From Cyanophora paradoxa (Eukaryota; Glaucocystophyceae; Cyanophorales; Cyanophoraceae): DNA of 64,000 bases. Below are positions 12,001-23,759 of the stretch, one piece after another (within the stretch, counting starts at the first letter, position 1; the number at the start of each line of letters is the position of its first letter). A program made the translations under genes and the position numbers. The stretch covers positions 62,001 through 126,000 of the forward strand of contig QPMI01000671.1 in the NCBI GenBank assembly GCA_004431415.1, in the 5' to 3' direction. The notes below the pieces were generated by a model. That model searched no databases and was not told where the DNA came from. It saw nothing but the letters and a program-made list of their open reading frames with translations.

Positions 12001-12647
12001 CGATGCCCGCTGCATCCGCGCCTCGTCGTACGTTGCCGGCTTGTGCTTGTGCGCCTGCGGCTTGTGCTTGTAGGCGGGCCCTCGACCGCCAGGCCTGGGC
12101 GCGAGAGAGCTCATATCCAGAATCTCCAGGACCGGCGTCAGGCGGTGTGGAGTGCCTGCGGTCACACTCAGGGCGGAAGCGCCGCAGCGGCGGCAAGGAG
12201 CGCACGGTCTTCAACGTCCTGATGATGTTCGCGTGCTGCTCTCTGCGGCATGAGAATCTCCTTGGAGATCTGCGGCCGGCAGCGGCTCGTAAGCGCCCGG
12301 CAACGGAACCAATTTCAAGCACTGGAGCGCACGACAGGGGCTTCCTCGACGTAACTATCTGCAGGCGCTTCCGGTATGAATTCGTCCGTCTCTGCAAGCT
12401 CAGCGTCCACTCCCGGCGCAGCCATGCCGGCCGACTTTTGGGCCTCATAGACCGAGAGCGATTCTTGAAAGAGCGCCGCTTTCTTTGAGAGCGCCTGCCG
12501 GGCGAACCAGCCGGGGCAGTTAGCACGGCGGGCGCCGGGGCAGTTAGACAATGCGACTCGGCTAGCCCAGCGGCGCCGATCGTTTCCGCGCACCGAAGGG
12601 TGGGGATGGAACTCCACCGGCGCCACGACGGGCTCGTCGCGCCCCAT
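9001..12647 (-). CDS. Arg/Glu-rich coiled-coil / single alpha-helix protein, function unknown
   Basis: Multi-exon gene, start ATG at 12645-12647. Exon 1 (12594-12647) gives MGRDEPVVAPVEFHPHPS. Three small exons follow in phase, then a YKHKPQAHKHKP segment (about 12040-12090). The central exon (about 11660 down to 10300) encodes roughly 300 residues of almost pure E, R and A with heptad-like EER/AERR repeats, which may form a long single alpha helix rather than a paired coil. It contains an exact 96-bp tandem duplication (10851-11042). C-terminal exons are Ala/Pro/Glu-rich, with a strongly acidic run of E/D (about 9240-9370), and end FDAGAYFGQADL with TGA at 9001-9003. The composition resembles trichohyalin-like or cytoskeletal linkers, but that is similarity of composition only. 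It is divergent from protease B (167 bp between starts). Confidence 0.72.
10851..11042. repeat. Exact tandem 2 x 96 bp repeat in coding sequence
   Basis: Two adjacent copies of a 96-base unit (32 codons) inside the E/R-rich exon. A third, diverging partial copy starts at 11043. The unit is a multiple of three, so it lengthens the helix by 32 residues without a frame change. The identity at the DNA level shows recent slippage or unequal exchange. Confidence 0.85.
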
Positions 12648-12813
12648 TGAGCCCCAAAGCCTTGAGGCTCGAGCCTCCTTCTCTCCGGGGGGTATGCGAG
12701 CGTTTGAGTGGGAGGCCGGCGAGATGCCCCGCAGTTCGGCAGCAAGCACGGCGGGCAGCGGGTGAGCAATCGGCGGGGTCTGTGCCCCCGCGCGCATCAC
12801 GGCGCCAGTCAAC

Positions 12814-14535
12814 ATGCGTGCCGGGCCCCTTGTAGCGCTGCTGGCGCTGGCCCTGCTGTCCACATGCGGGGCATCGCACAGAGCCAGCTCCCGACTCGCC
12901 GGTCTTCGCAGCTCCAGCGCGCACGAGCTCGCGGATCACTTGCTCCACAGCCGTAAGGTCCGCAAGCCTCGACGCGTGCAACCAGTCCTTCCAAGCGCAT
13001 TATCTCTGATGCGCGCATTAGATCCTGCTCCTGGGCGAGGTCATCGACACAGAGGCCGCCCCGGACGCGAGGGACCTGCGCGGTACCGGCCGGTACGCGC
13101 TGGCGGACGCTGACGACGCTCAACATCACATCTACTTCGTGCGCTCTAGCTACTGCACATCTCTTGTCGCCCGGGATCCCTGCTAGTAACGCTGCCTCCT
13201 TGCACCCAGGTACAGCTCGAGGCGCCAGTTACGGCGGCGGCGCAGAGGGCGGTGGAAGCGGCGGGCGGCGTTCGTCTGGGACCTTACATACCGCACAATG
13301 CGTACCTCGTCTCCGCGACGGTGGAGCAGCTGGCCCGGATCAGGCGCGTCGCGCCCTTGGCCCCAGCGCCCTGAGGCTCCCGCTGAGGCTGGCGCAGGGC
13401 GGTGCCGCACGTGGTGTGGGCAGGCCGACTGAAGAGGGAGCACAAGGCGCATCCGATGCTGGCGGGACCGGCGGCGCGGGCCTACTCGACGTGGACAGCG
13501 CACGTGGCGGCAGAGTGGGCGGCGGGGCAGGGGGTCCCGACGGCGCACCGGCTTGCAGGCGCGCCTCGCGGGGAGCGGGCGGCGCGCTGACGCGGCTGAC
13601 GGGCGGGGCAGGGGTGTGGCGGCGGCAGCTCTCGGCGTCGCTGCGGGGCAACTTCTCGATCGAGGCGCTGGACGAGGGGCGCGTGCGGGTGACCCTCCGC
13701 AACCCCCACGACGGGCCCCTCGCCCTCGAGTTCCTCACTTCAAAGGTGCTTGCCTTCCTTTTCGTTCCTCTCCGCGGGACCCGCTCCCTTTTCCCGCTGC
13801 CCCGTCGGCCCCTCGCCCGGGCGATGCCGACCTCTGGGGCAGCCGTCGGTGCACTGGGTGGAGCCGCGGCGGCCGCTGGCCTTCAAGAACGTCTTCGCGA
13901 GCCGCCTCTTCCAGGGCGACTTCGCCTCCTCCGCCGCCGAGATGGCCGACCCCGTCGCCCGCCCCGACGCCCTCCCCACCCCCGTCTACGACAAGGGTGC
14001 CCTGCCCCGCCTGCCGCCGCCCCGGCGCCCCGATCGGCGCTCCCCGCTGAAGAAGGAAGCAGGCATCACGGGCTCTGGGGAGATCATAGGCCTCATCGAC
14101 GACGGCATCGACTTCGGTGCACCTCTTCACGCCTGACGCCCTGCAGCGGGCGCCTGACGCGGCGGCAGACCACTGCTACTTCGCGGAGAGCAAGGGCGTG
14201 ACGGCGGTGGCGGCGCCGGCGGTCTCTTCGGTTGCCGCCGACCTCACGAAGCGGAAGGTGGTCGCGGCGCGCTACGACCCCGTCTGGGGGGACCCGACCG
14301 TGCGCCCCCCGTGGGCGCCGATGTAGGCTCCGTGCGCGCCAACTCACGCGGCGCAGGCGTCGACGGCGCACGGCTCGCACACGGCGGGGACGCTGGTGGG
14401 GCGCCCCTGCGAGGGGTGCGTGCCGGAGGACCCGGGGGCCCCGACGACGGCCGCCGGCGCCGCCGCCCACCGGGGCATCGCCTACGACGCCAAGGTGCCC
14501 CAGGGACGCCTCCCTGTGCCCCCCGAAGCCAACGC

Positions 14536-14575
<40 letters not shown>

Positions 14576-17500
14576 CCTCCCCAGGTGACGCTCTACAACG
14601 TGGTGAACAAGTCGAGCAGCGCGGTGCCGCCACCCCGCCCCGCCGCCCCTCTCAAGCGGCGGGGGCCTGAAGGGGCGGCGCGCGGGCGCAGCTGCTGAGC
14701 GCGGACTGGTACAGCGTCTTCGCCCTCCACTACGCCGACGGGTGCGCGCGCCCCGGCGCTGCCCCCGCCCCGCCCCGCCGATACGCCGGGCCGAGTTGCG
14801 GGGTGCAGGGCGCGGATCCACTCGAACTCGTGGGGGTGCGCCCCGCTCCTGACCGACGTCTCCTCCTGCAACCTCTACGACGCGGTGCCGCCGCCCCTCC
14901 CGCCCGCCGCTCTCGTCCTCACCCCGCCTGGCCCGCCGGCCGGGCCCCGGGGCAGGACTCGGTGATGGCGGACCGGTACATGTGGAACCACACCGACGCC
15001 CTCCTCGTCTGGGCCGCCGGCAACGACGGCATCGACCGTGCCCGCCCCGCACCCGCCCCGCCCCCTCCCCGGCAGGAGCCGACGGGGGCGGGGGCAGAGG
15101 TGACGCGGGAGAGCGGGGACGTGGTGGGCGCCGTGTCGGCCCCCTCGACGCACAAGAACGGGCTCGCCGTGGGCGCCTCCTTCAGCTCCACCGCCGGCTT
15201 CCTCTGGGTCACGCAGCCCGTCGCCGGCGGGCCCAGCCTCGCCGCCGCCAACGGCAAGTGCGCCTCGGGCGGCGAGGTCTCGGGCGCCGAGGAGTGGTGC
15301 GACCGCTCCCAGGTGCGCCCCCTGCCCCCGCCCCGCGCCTCCTCTGCGCGAGGGCGGCAGCCCGAGGGGGCGGGGGCAGATGTCGGCGGGGAGCGGGGCG
15401 TTCAACTCGCGCAACCTCGCCTCCTTCTCCTCGTCGGGCCCGGCGTGGGACGGGCGGGTGAAGCCCGAGCTCGTCGCCCCGGGCTTCCTCACCATCTCCG
15501 CCGCCGCCGACTCCAAGCCCGCCTCCTTCAACTGCGGCCTCCGCACCGAGGAGGGCACCTCGATGTCCACCCCGGCCGCCGCCGGCGCCGCCGCCCTCGT
15601 GCGGCAGTACTTCCGGGAGGGCTGGTGGCCCTCGGGGGCCCGCTCCGGGGCGGACGCCATCCCCCGGCCCCTCGCCTCGCTCGTCAAGGCCGCCCTCGTC
15701 AACGGCGCCCGCCCCCTCACCGGCACCGTCACCACCGTTAAGGCCTACCCCGGCGCCGCCTGCACCTCCGACAAGTCCTGTCCGCCCCCCGCACCCTTCC
15801 CCTTCTCTCGTTTTGGGGCGACCCACGCACCGCGCAGGCCGGCGGCTCGCAGTGGGCCCCCCCTCGGCTCCCGTACCCAACAAGTTCCAGGGGTATGGCC
15901 TGGTCCGCCTCGACACCGTCCTCTAGTGCGCCGTACCCCCGCTGGCCGCCATCCCCCCGCCCCCTCTGAACCCACACCCCCCTCAGCTTCCAGAACTCGC
16001 CCTTCAAGATGGGCTTCTGCGACGGAGCCTTCGGCCCGTCGGGCGCGGTCGCCGCACCGGCCGTCTCCTTCTCCCTCAGCGTCGTCGGCACCCTTCGCGC
16101 CACGCTGGTCCGCCCGCCTTGGAGTGTAGGTAGGATCGAAAGAGGGGGCCTGGAGCGGGGCGGGGCGCAGGCGTGGACGGACCCGCCGAACGACCCGCGG
16201 GCGGGGAAGGCCCTCGTGAACGACCTCGACCTCGCCCTCGTCGTCCCCGGCGGCACCGTCTACCCCAACGCCCTCACCGTGCGTGCTTGCAGCCGGCGGC
16301 CCTGCTCCTCGCCCCGCCCCGCCCCGCCGGCGGCCGAGCGAGGGCGGCGCAGGGACCCGACCGCATCAACAACCTCGAGCACGTGCGCCGGGGCGCCCCC
16401 GCGGGGCCGCCGCCCCCTCCCCCCGACGACGCCCCCAGGTCGAGTGGACGACGCCCTCGAACACGACCAACGTCACCGTCATCATCCGCGTCTCCCCCTA
16501 CAGCGTCCTCCCCAGTGCGCCGGCCCGCCGCCCCCGATCGTGCCGCCCCTCACTCGGCGGCCCGGCAGAGTGGGGGGCCCAGCAGTGGTCCCTCGTGCTG
16601 CACGGCAACTGGCAGGGCCCCGCCGCTCTCTCCTGCCCCCGCTCCCTCTCCGTCCCCGCTTCCGCCCGCGCCGCCGGTGCGCGCGTGCACGCGCCCCCAT
16701 TCGATGCGGCTCGAGTGGCGCGCAGGGCCCAGCAACCCGTACGGCTCTGAGGAGGTCCCGGTCCCCCAGGCCGGCGGTGCGCGGCCCGGGCCCAGGCGCC
16801 CCGGCCGAAGCGCTGACGCCGCGTGCCGGCCAGGCCCGGCGCTGCTGGCGGACGTGACGCTGGACCTGGAGTACGAGGCGTGGCTCGCCAACGGGGCGCA
16901 CCGGGAGCAGTTCGCGCGGGGCCTCGCCGCCCAGCTCGGCGTCGGCCTGGCGCGCGTCGTCGTGCACGGGGCGGCCCGCGGCAGCACCGTCGTCACCGTC
17001 TCCATCGCGGAGGCGGCGGCGTCCGGGGCGCAGGAGGCGAGCCTCGCGGAGGCCTACCGGACCCTGGCGCGCCTCAACACGAACCTCGACCTCGGCCCGG
17101 GCCTCGTCGTCCTCGCCCTCTCCCGCTTCCGCCCCGCCGGCACCGCCGCCCCCACGCCCACCCCCGGCGGCACGACGACGACGGGCGGGGGCGGGGGCGG
17201 GGGCAGCAACACGGGGGCGATCATCGGGGGCGTGGTGGGGGCCGTGCTGGGCGTCGCCCTCCTCGCCGCCGTCGTCTTCATCGCCCTCCGGCTCACCAAG
17301 CGCAAGCCCAAGGCCCCCAAGGCCCCCCCGGGGGCCCGCCCGGGGGAGAGCCCGCCGGCGTCGGGGCGCAGCTACGCGCTGCCCCACGCGCAGACGCACC
17401 GGCCGGAGCACCCGGACGCGCCGTACGTGCAGAAGGACGACTGGGACCTGCCGCACGCCTCCTCGGGCCACTCCTCGCTCCCCTACGCCGGCTCGGGGCC

Positions 17501-18371
17501 CGGCGCCCTGCCCCTCTCCAGCGCCTCCAGCGCCGTCCACGTCGCCCTCTCCGGCGACCCGTACGCCTCCCCCGCCCCCTCCGCCGGCTCGGGGCACCTG
17601 CGCGTGCCTGGGGCGCCCCTCTCGCCGGCCCCCTCGGGCGGCGGCCTCGCGCGCGCGGCGAGCGGCCTCGCGCGCTCGGGCTCGGGGATCCTGTACCCGC
17701 AGCGCCCGCAGCCGGCGCCCGGGCGGTCGCGGGACTTCCTCGACTGGTCCCTGGGGCACGGGGAGGGGGCCGAGGAGCCGCGCCTCGCCGCCGCCCCCTC
17801 CGCCAAGCACCGCCTCGACGCCCTCTTCGGCGCCGGCGGCCCCGCCCCGCCCTCACTGTCTCCCGGCCCGACTCCGGCGGCCCCGACCCCGCGTACCCTT
17901 CCCCGCCCCCGCCGGCCCTCGCCGCCGCCCTCTCCGCCCCCCGCCGGGGTACGGCGGCGGGGGCGACCCGCGGGACGGGCTCGCGGGGCCTTCTCGGCGC
18001 CTTCCGGGCCGGAGCGGCGGGGAGCCTCGCGGGGGCCGCCTCCACCCCCGCCCCCTCCGCCCCGGCCCCGGCGGGCTGGGCGGCCTCGGCGGCGGCTACG
18101 ACGGGGGCGGGGGCGTGCTCGCCCCGGCCCGAGCGGCGCCGCCCAGGAGGTCGGGCGCCGCGGCACCCTCGCCGCCGCCCCCTCGGGCCCCGGCGGCGCG
18201 CGGCGGCCGACCCTGGCGCCCGCCCTCTCTGCCGGTCCCGCCTTCGCGGCCGGCAGCGGGGACGAGTACAGCGGCGGGGACGGCGACGGGTACGGCGACT
18301 TGCAGCGCGCTGCATCCGCGAATGTACGTCCGCCCGGTCCGGGGCGGCGAGGCACTCCATTCCCCCGGTAA
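12814..18371 (+). CDS. Membrane-anchored subtilisin-like protease, copy B (S8, KP-43-like)
   Basis: Paralogue of copies A and C with the same plan. Start ATG 12814 with a signal peptide (Leu/Ala-rich to about residue 20). Exons 12814-12957, 13022-13138, 13210-13343, 13398-13558 and 13612 onwards join in phase. Catalytic motifs: Asp in GLIDDGIDF (about 14085-14115), His in AHGSHTAGT (about 14366-14390), Asn in AAGNDG (about 15013-15030), Ser in GTSMSTP (about 15553-15573). A VNDLDLALV segment near 16220 and VNNLEHV-like remnants precede the helix. TM helix about 17209-17290, preceded by a Gly-rich linker and followed by a basic KRKPKAPK stop-transfer and a Ser/Pro/Gly-rich tail. Stop TAA 18369-18371. 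Introns at 13344 and 13559 begin GC, and one intron holds a 35-nt poly-C run. The tail after about 17860 has uncertain splicing. Probably active; target unknown. Confidence 0.83.
13213..13734 (+). repeat. Near-identical tract shared with protease C (partner 24792-25313)
   Basis: About 522 bases of copy B match copy C with only about ten base differences and no length change, including two GC-AG introns (13344-13397 and 13559-13611). Identity ends abruptly after the codons for LALEF. Exons on either side are far more divergent. This is the pattern of a gene-conversion tract. Confidence 0.85.
14538..14572 (+). repeat. 35-nt poly-C run in an intron of protease B
   Basis: Uninterrupted run of C just upstream of a 3' splice site (CCCAG before the VTLYNVVNK exon). 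It acts as an extreme polypyrimidine tract, or its length is a sequencing estimate. Confidence 0.8.
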
Positions 18372-18483
18372 TAGCACACACTGATCTAGATCTGGCGAGC
18401 AAAGCCACAAGCGCATGCTTCCCTTGATCGTCGTTTAGCGCCTTTATCTAGCGTACGTATTCGGATTCAGTGATTCTTTATGT

Positions 18484-20041
18484 TTAGAGGGACAGAAGGT
18501 AGTCACACGATTCAGGTAGTTCATTATCCAGCGTTAGGCCGAGGTATGCATGTTCGAATTCGAATTCGATATCAGTCGCGCCTTGATCGGGGGCGGGCGC
18601 CGCAGCGGGCGCGGCGCCGGATGTAGAGTCGGCGCTAGGCGGAGGCGGGGCGGCACTCGGGGGCGGCCGGCGCCGCCGCCACGCGCCGCTGGACCTCCCC
18701 GAGGGCCCCCGCGCCGCCGCCAGCGCCCGCGCCTCGTCGGGCCCCAGCGCCGGGCCCCCGCTGCGCCCCGCCTCCCCGCCGGCGGCTTGCCGAGCTTGCC
18801 CAGGGCCGGCGCGGCCCCGAGGCAGCGCAGCCGCCGCGCCGCCGCCTCTGCGCGGGGGCGAGGGCGGGGTGAATCGAGGCAGCGGGGCGGGCGGGGCGCG
18901 GGGCGGGCGGGGCGCGGGGCGGGGCGCGGGGGCGGGCCGTCGCGGCAGAGGAGCTCGAGGACGTGGGCGACGGGCACCAGCGGCGAGGCCCCCGCCGCCT
19001 CCGACGCCGGCGCCGGCGCCCCCTCCAGCACCCCCGCCAGCGCCTTCAGAGCCTCCCCCGTGCGCGCCTCCTCCGCGCTCTTCTCGTCCATGCACGCGTT
19101 CAGCAGCGCCCACGCGGCCGCCGTCTGCGCCTTCAGGGCCGGGAGCTCAAGAGCCGCCGTGAGCGCGCGAATCCCCTGAGCCTCTCGAACGGCGCCCCTG
19201 CAGGCCGCTGGGGAGCGCGTACAGGGTCACGAGACGGGCGCGGGGGAGGGGCGGGCCGGGGGGCGCACCGGAGCGCGAGCAGAGGTTCCTCACGGCGATG
19301 CAGGCGACCTCGGCCGCCTCGAGCGACGCCGGCCTGTGCACAGACGCGCACGCGCGCTCCAGCATCTCGATGACGACGGGAACGAGGCCCTCCGCGAGCA
19401 TGTGCTCCGGCGCCGCGTCTGCACGAAAACATGCGTGTCGTGACCATGCGTGTTGGCCATGGATCACGGCACGAAGTCGATGCGCACCGACCAGGCACAG
19501 ATTAGAGATGAGGCCCTCCAGCTGCGCGATCTGCACGGCGCCGTGCCCCGTCGCCAAACTTGAGCACCTGTACTTCAAGCCGAGAATCTGCAGCCCGCCG
19601 GCCTCGATGATCGCGTGCGCGTACGCGTCTGCGACCGCGGCTAACAAATTAGCCGCCATTACAGCGACTTTGCAAAACAACCGCGCGCGTACCATCACGT
19701 GAGAGCACACGGAGGCATGCAATTGCAGTCGTGGTGGACGATTCGTGGGGGCCTGCCACCAGCGCCAACAGGCTCTGTGCTGGGAATCGACACGAAATTC
19801 ACGGGAACGGCGCGCGCGGCAGCGCGTGCACGTGAACGCGAGCGGCGCGCGTGAGATCGTCGTTGAGCATTGCAGCATCGTCGTTCTCCTTCTCCGGGAG
19901 CGGTGCGGCTGCGTCACTGTCGCTTTCGTCCTCGGCGGCATCATCCGGCTCCTGTCCCGAGATCTCTAGGTCGAGCTTGACGCGCACGTCGAGCGCAGAC
20001 TCCAGATCTTCCGCGGTGAGTCGCGCGAGCGCTGAAAGCAT
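18484..20041 (-). CDS. Armadillo-repeat protein
   Basis: Start ATG at 20041; the first exon reads MLSALARLTAEDLESALD and then an acidic linker. Following exons give armadillo-type helices: a segment ending TTTAIACL, AHAIIEAGGLQILGLKY, HMLAEGLVPVVIEMLERA, AAEVACIAVRNLCSRS (joined through an acceptor before CGGCCTGC) and AVREAQGIRALTAALELP with AAWALLNACMDE. The N-LCS-RS / AVREA-GI-AL pattern is the ARM repeat consensus. The C-terminal part is Ala/Pro/Gly-rich and ends with an acidic, hydrophobic tail (ELPESCDYLLSL), stop TAA at 18484-18486. Role unknown; ARM proteins are protein-binding scaffolds. It is convergent with protease B (112 bp) and divergent from the PI4-kinase (215 bp). Confidence 0.75.
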
Positions 20042-20256
20042 TGAACTGCTGAACTGTCTGAACAGCGGTCGCGGGTACAACAAATCAGAGGGTTCGCAGT
20101 GAGCGAAGCGGCGACAGGCAGCATTGGGCGTTCATGGTGGCAGCGCGACTGCAGAGTTCTTTCTGACCACCGCGACCCTCTTGACTGCAAAGTTGTTGGT
20201 TCGAGCTCCGGTTGACGACGCGCTCCGGCCGCGAAAAGCGGCTACGCGCCCCAGCA

Positions 20257-23200
20257 ATGAGCGGCAAAGATGCGGAGGTGCGTTCTGGATGTCCGCATGG
20301 AGCGCGCGCCAACAATGCGACGCGCCGTTGAAGCAATGTCGCGCCGGGCGCTGCAGGTGAAGGTGACGAACCTGGATGAGAAGCATGCAAAGCCGACCGA
20401 TGGCAGCGCGCCGCCGCCGAAGAACCTCGGCTCTCTGCTTCGGCTCTTCAAGTCCCAGTTCTTCGATGTGCGCGTGTTTTGCTTCGCCTCCCTCTATCCC
20501 TGACTCTTCCCGCTAGGCCTTTATCGCTATAACGTATCTTCACAAGTACGACCATCAAGGAGTGCAGGACTATCTCTGCAACGAGCTTTACAAGTATCCA
20601 GACGAGGTTATCGAGCAGTACCTTCCGCAGCTATGGTGCGCGAATGGCTCTCACATTCCTTCGCATTCCTTCCTCTGCGCGTTCCTTCGACTAGCTCTGC
20701 GCTCTCAGCGCCGTCTTCGCGCGACTGACGCCGCTTCCAGCCACTTGCTTCTTCACCGGGAATCCCCGGCGCTGGAGCGCTTCATTCTGGACCGCTGCGC
20801 GAAGAGCATGCATCTCGCATTCCAAACATTCTGGTTCTTCCACGCTTGTGCGGACGACTTTCAGAAGGGTGTCACAGGCGAGAACCGCTCGACGCTCCTG
20901 CGGGGGCGCTGCGAGACGGGCGCGGTCAACGGCTACTGGTCCACGCAGCCGAGCGCCAACCCCAAGAAAGAGGAGGGCGACGGAAACACCTTCGGGAAGA
21001 ACAAGTTCAAGTCTGTGCCGGCCGAGCTGAATTCAATCCTGCTGGAGGACACGCGCGATCGAGACGACGCGGACGAGAAGGACCCGACGAACCAGCCTGC
21101 TCAGACCGGCGCAGACGGCCAGGCCAGCGCCAGCGGGGAAGCCGCGCCGGCTCCCGAGTACACTGGCGAGGAGCTGCTCGCGGATAACCGGACCATCGGC
21201 GTGCCAAACACGCCGAACCCCTCGGGCCGCTCGGCGTCGACCAGCCCGCCGCCCCTTCCCACCGTGACCGCCTCCTCTTCCTCCTCCCACACCCGCGTGA
21301 CCTTCGCCAACGGCGACGGGCCCGCCGACGCGCCCCTCCCCGCCCTCACCGTCTCCAACACCGACACCGGCACCAGCGAGGCCGCCGCCATCCCTACCTC
21401 GCCCACTGTCCGCCCCGCCCCTGCGCCTCGCGTGTCTCGCCGCGCGCCGAGCCGTGACCGGCCCTGCAGAAGGAGGAAGACGAGGATTACCAGGTTAAGT
21501 GGCTCATGAGCAAGCAGAAGCGCTTCGAGTACTTCACGGCGGAGGTGCGGATTCCCGCCTCGCCCCCTCTCTCAGCACGGCGCTCCGCCCCCCTATGCCT
21601 CACCGTCTCTTTTCTGCGCAGATCAACTTTTTCCGCCAGCTCGCGAACATTGGCTTCAGGCTCACCAAAGTCTTCCCCGTAGAGAACAGGAGTGAGTGGT
21701 TGTTCTGGGCGGCCCGCGGCCCGCTCGTGGATGCTCAGCCTCCCCCCCCTTCTCCGCGCGCAGATCCCACCCTCCGTGCAGAGCTGGATCATCTAAACTC
21801 TCAGGTGCGTCCCTCTGCGATGCGGTGACCGCCGCTGCCGGCGGGGGGGGGCCGGGCCTGACGGGCTGTGCGCAGCTGCCGAGCGGGGTGTACCTGCCGG
21901 TGTGCAAGGCGACGGACAAGTACGCGCGCATCTGCCGCATCCCCGTCGAGGAGGCCGTCTGCCTCAACTCGCGCGAGAAGGCGCGGCCGCCGCCCGCGCC
22001 GGCGCGCCTGCGCGCCGGCCGGCCGCCTTACCCGCCGCGCCAGGTCCCGTACCTCGTCTACCTCGAGGTGCTCGACACGGAGCTCACGCCGGCCTCCACG
22101 AACATCTACGAGACCGTGCGGCCCCCCCCGCGTGCCGCTCGGGCCCAGCGGCGCCGGCGCCGACGCGCGGCGCGCAGGCGATGACGCTGAGCGCGGCGGA
22201 GGAGGAGGCAAGGGACCGCGCGAGGCGGGCGCGCTCGCTGTACCTGGCGCCCCCGCCGCCCCCGCCCAAGGAGAAGCCCCGCTCCAAGTCGCCCTTCCGG
22301 AGGAGAGAGGGCCCGAAGGAGGAGGAGGGGGAGGCGCCGGGGCGGAGCAGGACGCCGCAGCGGGGGGCGGCCGCCTCGCCGCCGCCGCTTGCGCCGGGCG
22401 GGATGTCGCCGACCTCGCCGGGGCCGTCGGAGGAGAAGAAGGCGCCCGGGGAGCGTCCCGAGGATCTGATGATCCTGAAGGCGATCGAGCGGGCGAACAA
22501 GGCGACGCCGAAGCAGCTGCAGGAGCAGCAGCGCGAGAAGACCATGGCCGGCTTCCGCTTCGAGCACCAGGACAAGGTCCGCCCCGCGCCCCGCCCCCGC
22601 CCCAGCGCGCCGGGCCGAGGCGCGCGGCAGGTCTTCTCGGAGACGTGGGGGGACAAGATGGGGCGCATCCGGAAGCAGAGCCCGTACGGGCACCTCCCCG
22701 GCTGGCGCATCACCTCCGTCATCGTCAAGAGCGGGGACGACTGCCGCCAGGAGCAGCTCGCCTCGCAGCTCATCGAGGTCCGCCCCTCCGCGCCCCGCCA
22801 CCCGTCCACGCGCGCGCCACCGAGCTTGGGTCCGGGCGGCAGGTCTTCTACAACATCTTCCGGGAGGCGAAGCTGCCGCTCTGGCTGCGGCCCTACTCCG
22901 TCCTCGTCATCTCCTCCCACGCCGCCCTCGTCGAGACCGTCCCCAACGCCCCCTCCGTCGCCACCCTCAAGAAGCAGGCCCGCCCGCGCCCAGAGCGACG
23001 CCTGCCCCCTGCCCGCCTTGACCGCGGGGCGGGCAGACGCCGAACTTCACGACGCTGAAGGACTACTTCAAGGACAAGTTCGGCGGGGGCGACGTCAACT
23101 CGGACGGCTTCCGCCTGGCGCAGCGCAACTTCGTGGAGAGCATGGCCGGCTACTCGCTCCTCACGTACCTCCTCCAGATCAAGGACCGGCACAACGGGAA

Positions 23201-23759
23201 CATCCTCCTCGACGCCGAGGGCCACATCGTGCACATCGACTACGGCTTCATGCTCTCGAACTCGCCCGGGGGCGTGAACTTCGAGACGGCGCCGTTCAAG
23301 CTGACGGCGGAGTTCGTGGAGGTGATGGGCGGGGAGGGGACTGACGCCTTCAACTACTTCAAGTTCCTCTGCGTGCGCGGCTTCCTCGAGCTCCGCAAGC
23401 ACCACGAGAAGCTCGTCCTCCTCGTCGAGATGATGCGCAGGGGTGCGCCCCGCTCCCCCGCCGCCCCCGCCCCGCCCCCCCGCCCCCCCACTGAGCCCCT
23501 CGGCGCGCCGGCAGGCTCGAAGCTGCCGTGCTTCCTCGGGGGCAAGGCGGCCGTCGATGCCTTCCGGGACCGGTTCAACATCACCCTCACGGAGCAGGCG
23601 GTGTGGCCCGCCCGCCCGCCACCCGGCCGGCCGCGCCGGCGGGCCTGACCCCCGGGGCAGGGTGTGGAGTTCATGATGCGGCTCATCGACGAGTCGGCGA
23701 ACAACTGGCGCACCCGTCAGTACGACAACTTCCAGCGCATCACCAACGGCATCCTCTAG
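20257..23759 (+). CDS. PI4KB: Phosphatidylinositol 4-kinase, type III beta
   Basis: Makes PI4P from phosphatidylinositol, typically at the Golgi. Start ATG 20257: exon 1 (20257-20277) joins in phase to 20357 and gives MSGKDAEVKVTNLDEKHAK. Next is the lipid kinase unique helical domain (LLRLFKSQFFD, then AFIAITYLHKYDHQGVQDYL and LHRESPALERFILDRCAKSM). A disordered Ser/Thr/Pro linker (about 20950-21470) follows, then INFFRQLANIGFRLTKVFP. The kinase domain has an N-lobe YLVYLEVLDTE (about 22053), GRIRKQSPYGHLPGW, KSGDDCRQEQLASQLI, catalytic loop KDRHNGNILLD (about 23182) and activation-loop HIDYGFMLSNSPGG (about 23230). The C-terminus ends NNWRTRQYDNFQRITNGIL, stop TAG 23757-23759, as in the beta family. 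An intron at 21981-22043 is GC-AG. All catalytic residues are present. Confidence 0.93.

Noticed and set aside
13140-13209. In-frame stop codons within proteases A-C taken as pseudogene signs
   Set aside because: Every stop lies in a segment bounded by GT/GC and CAG at the same place in the three copies, so these are introns.
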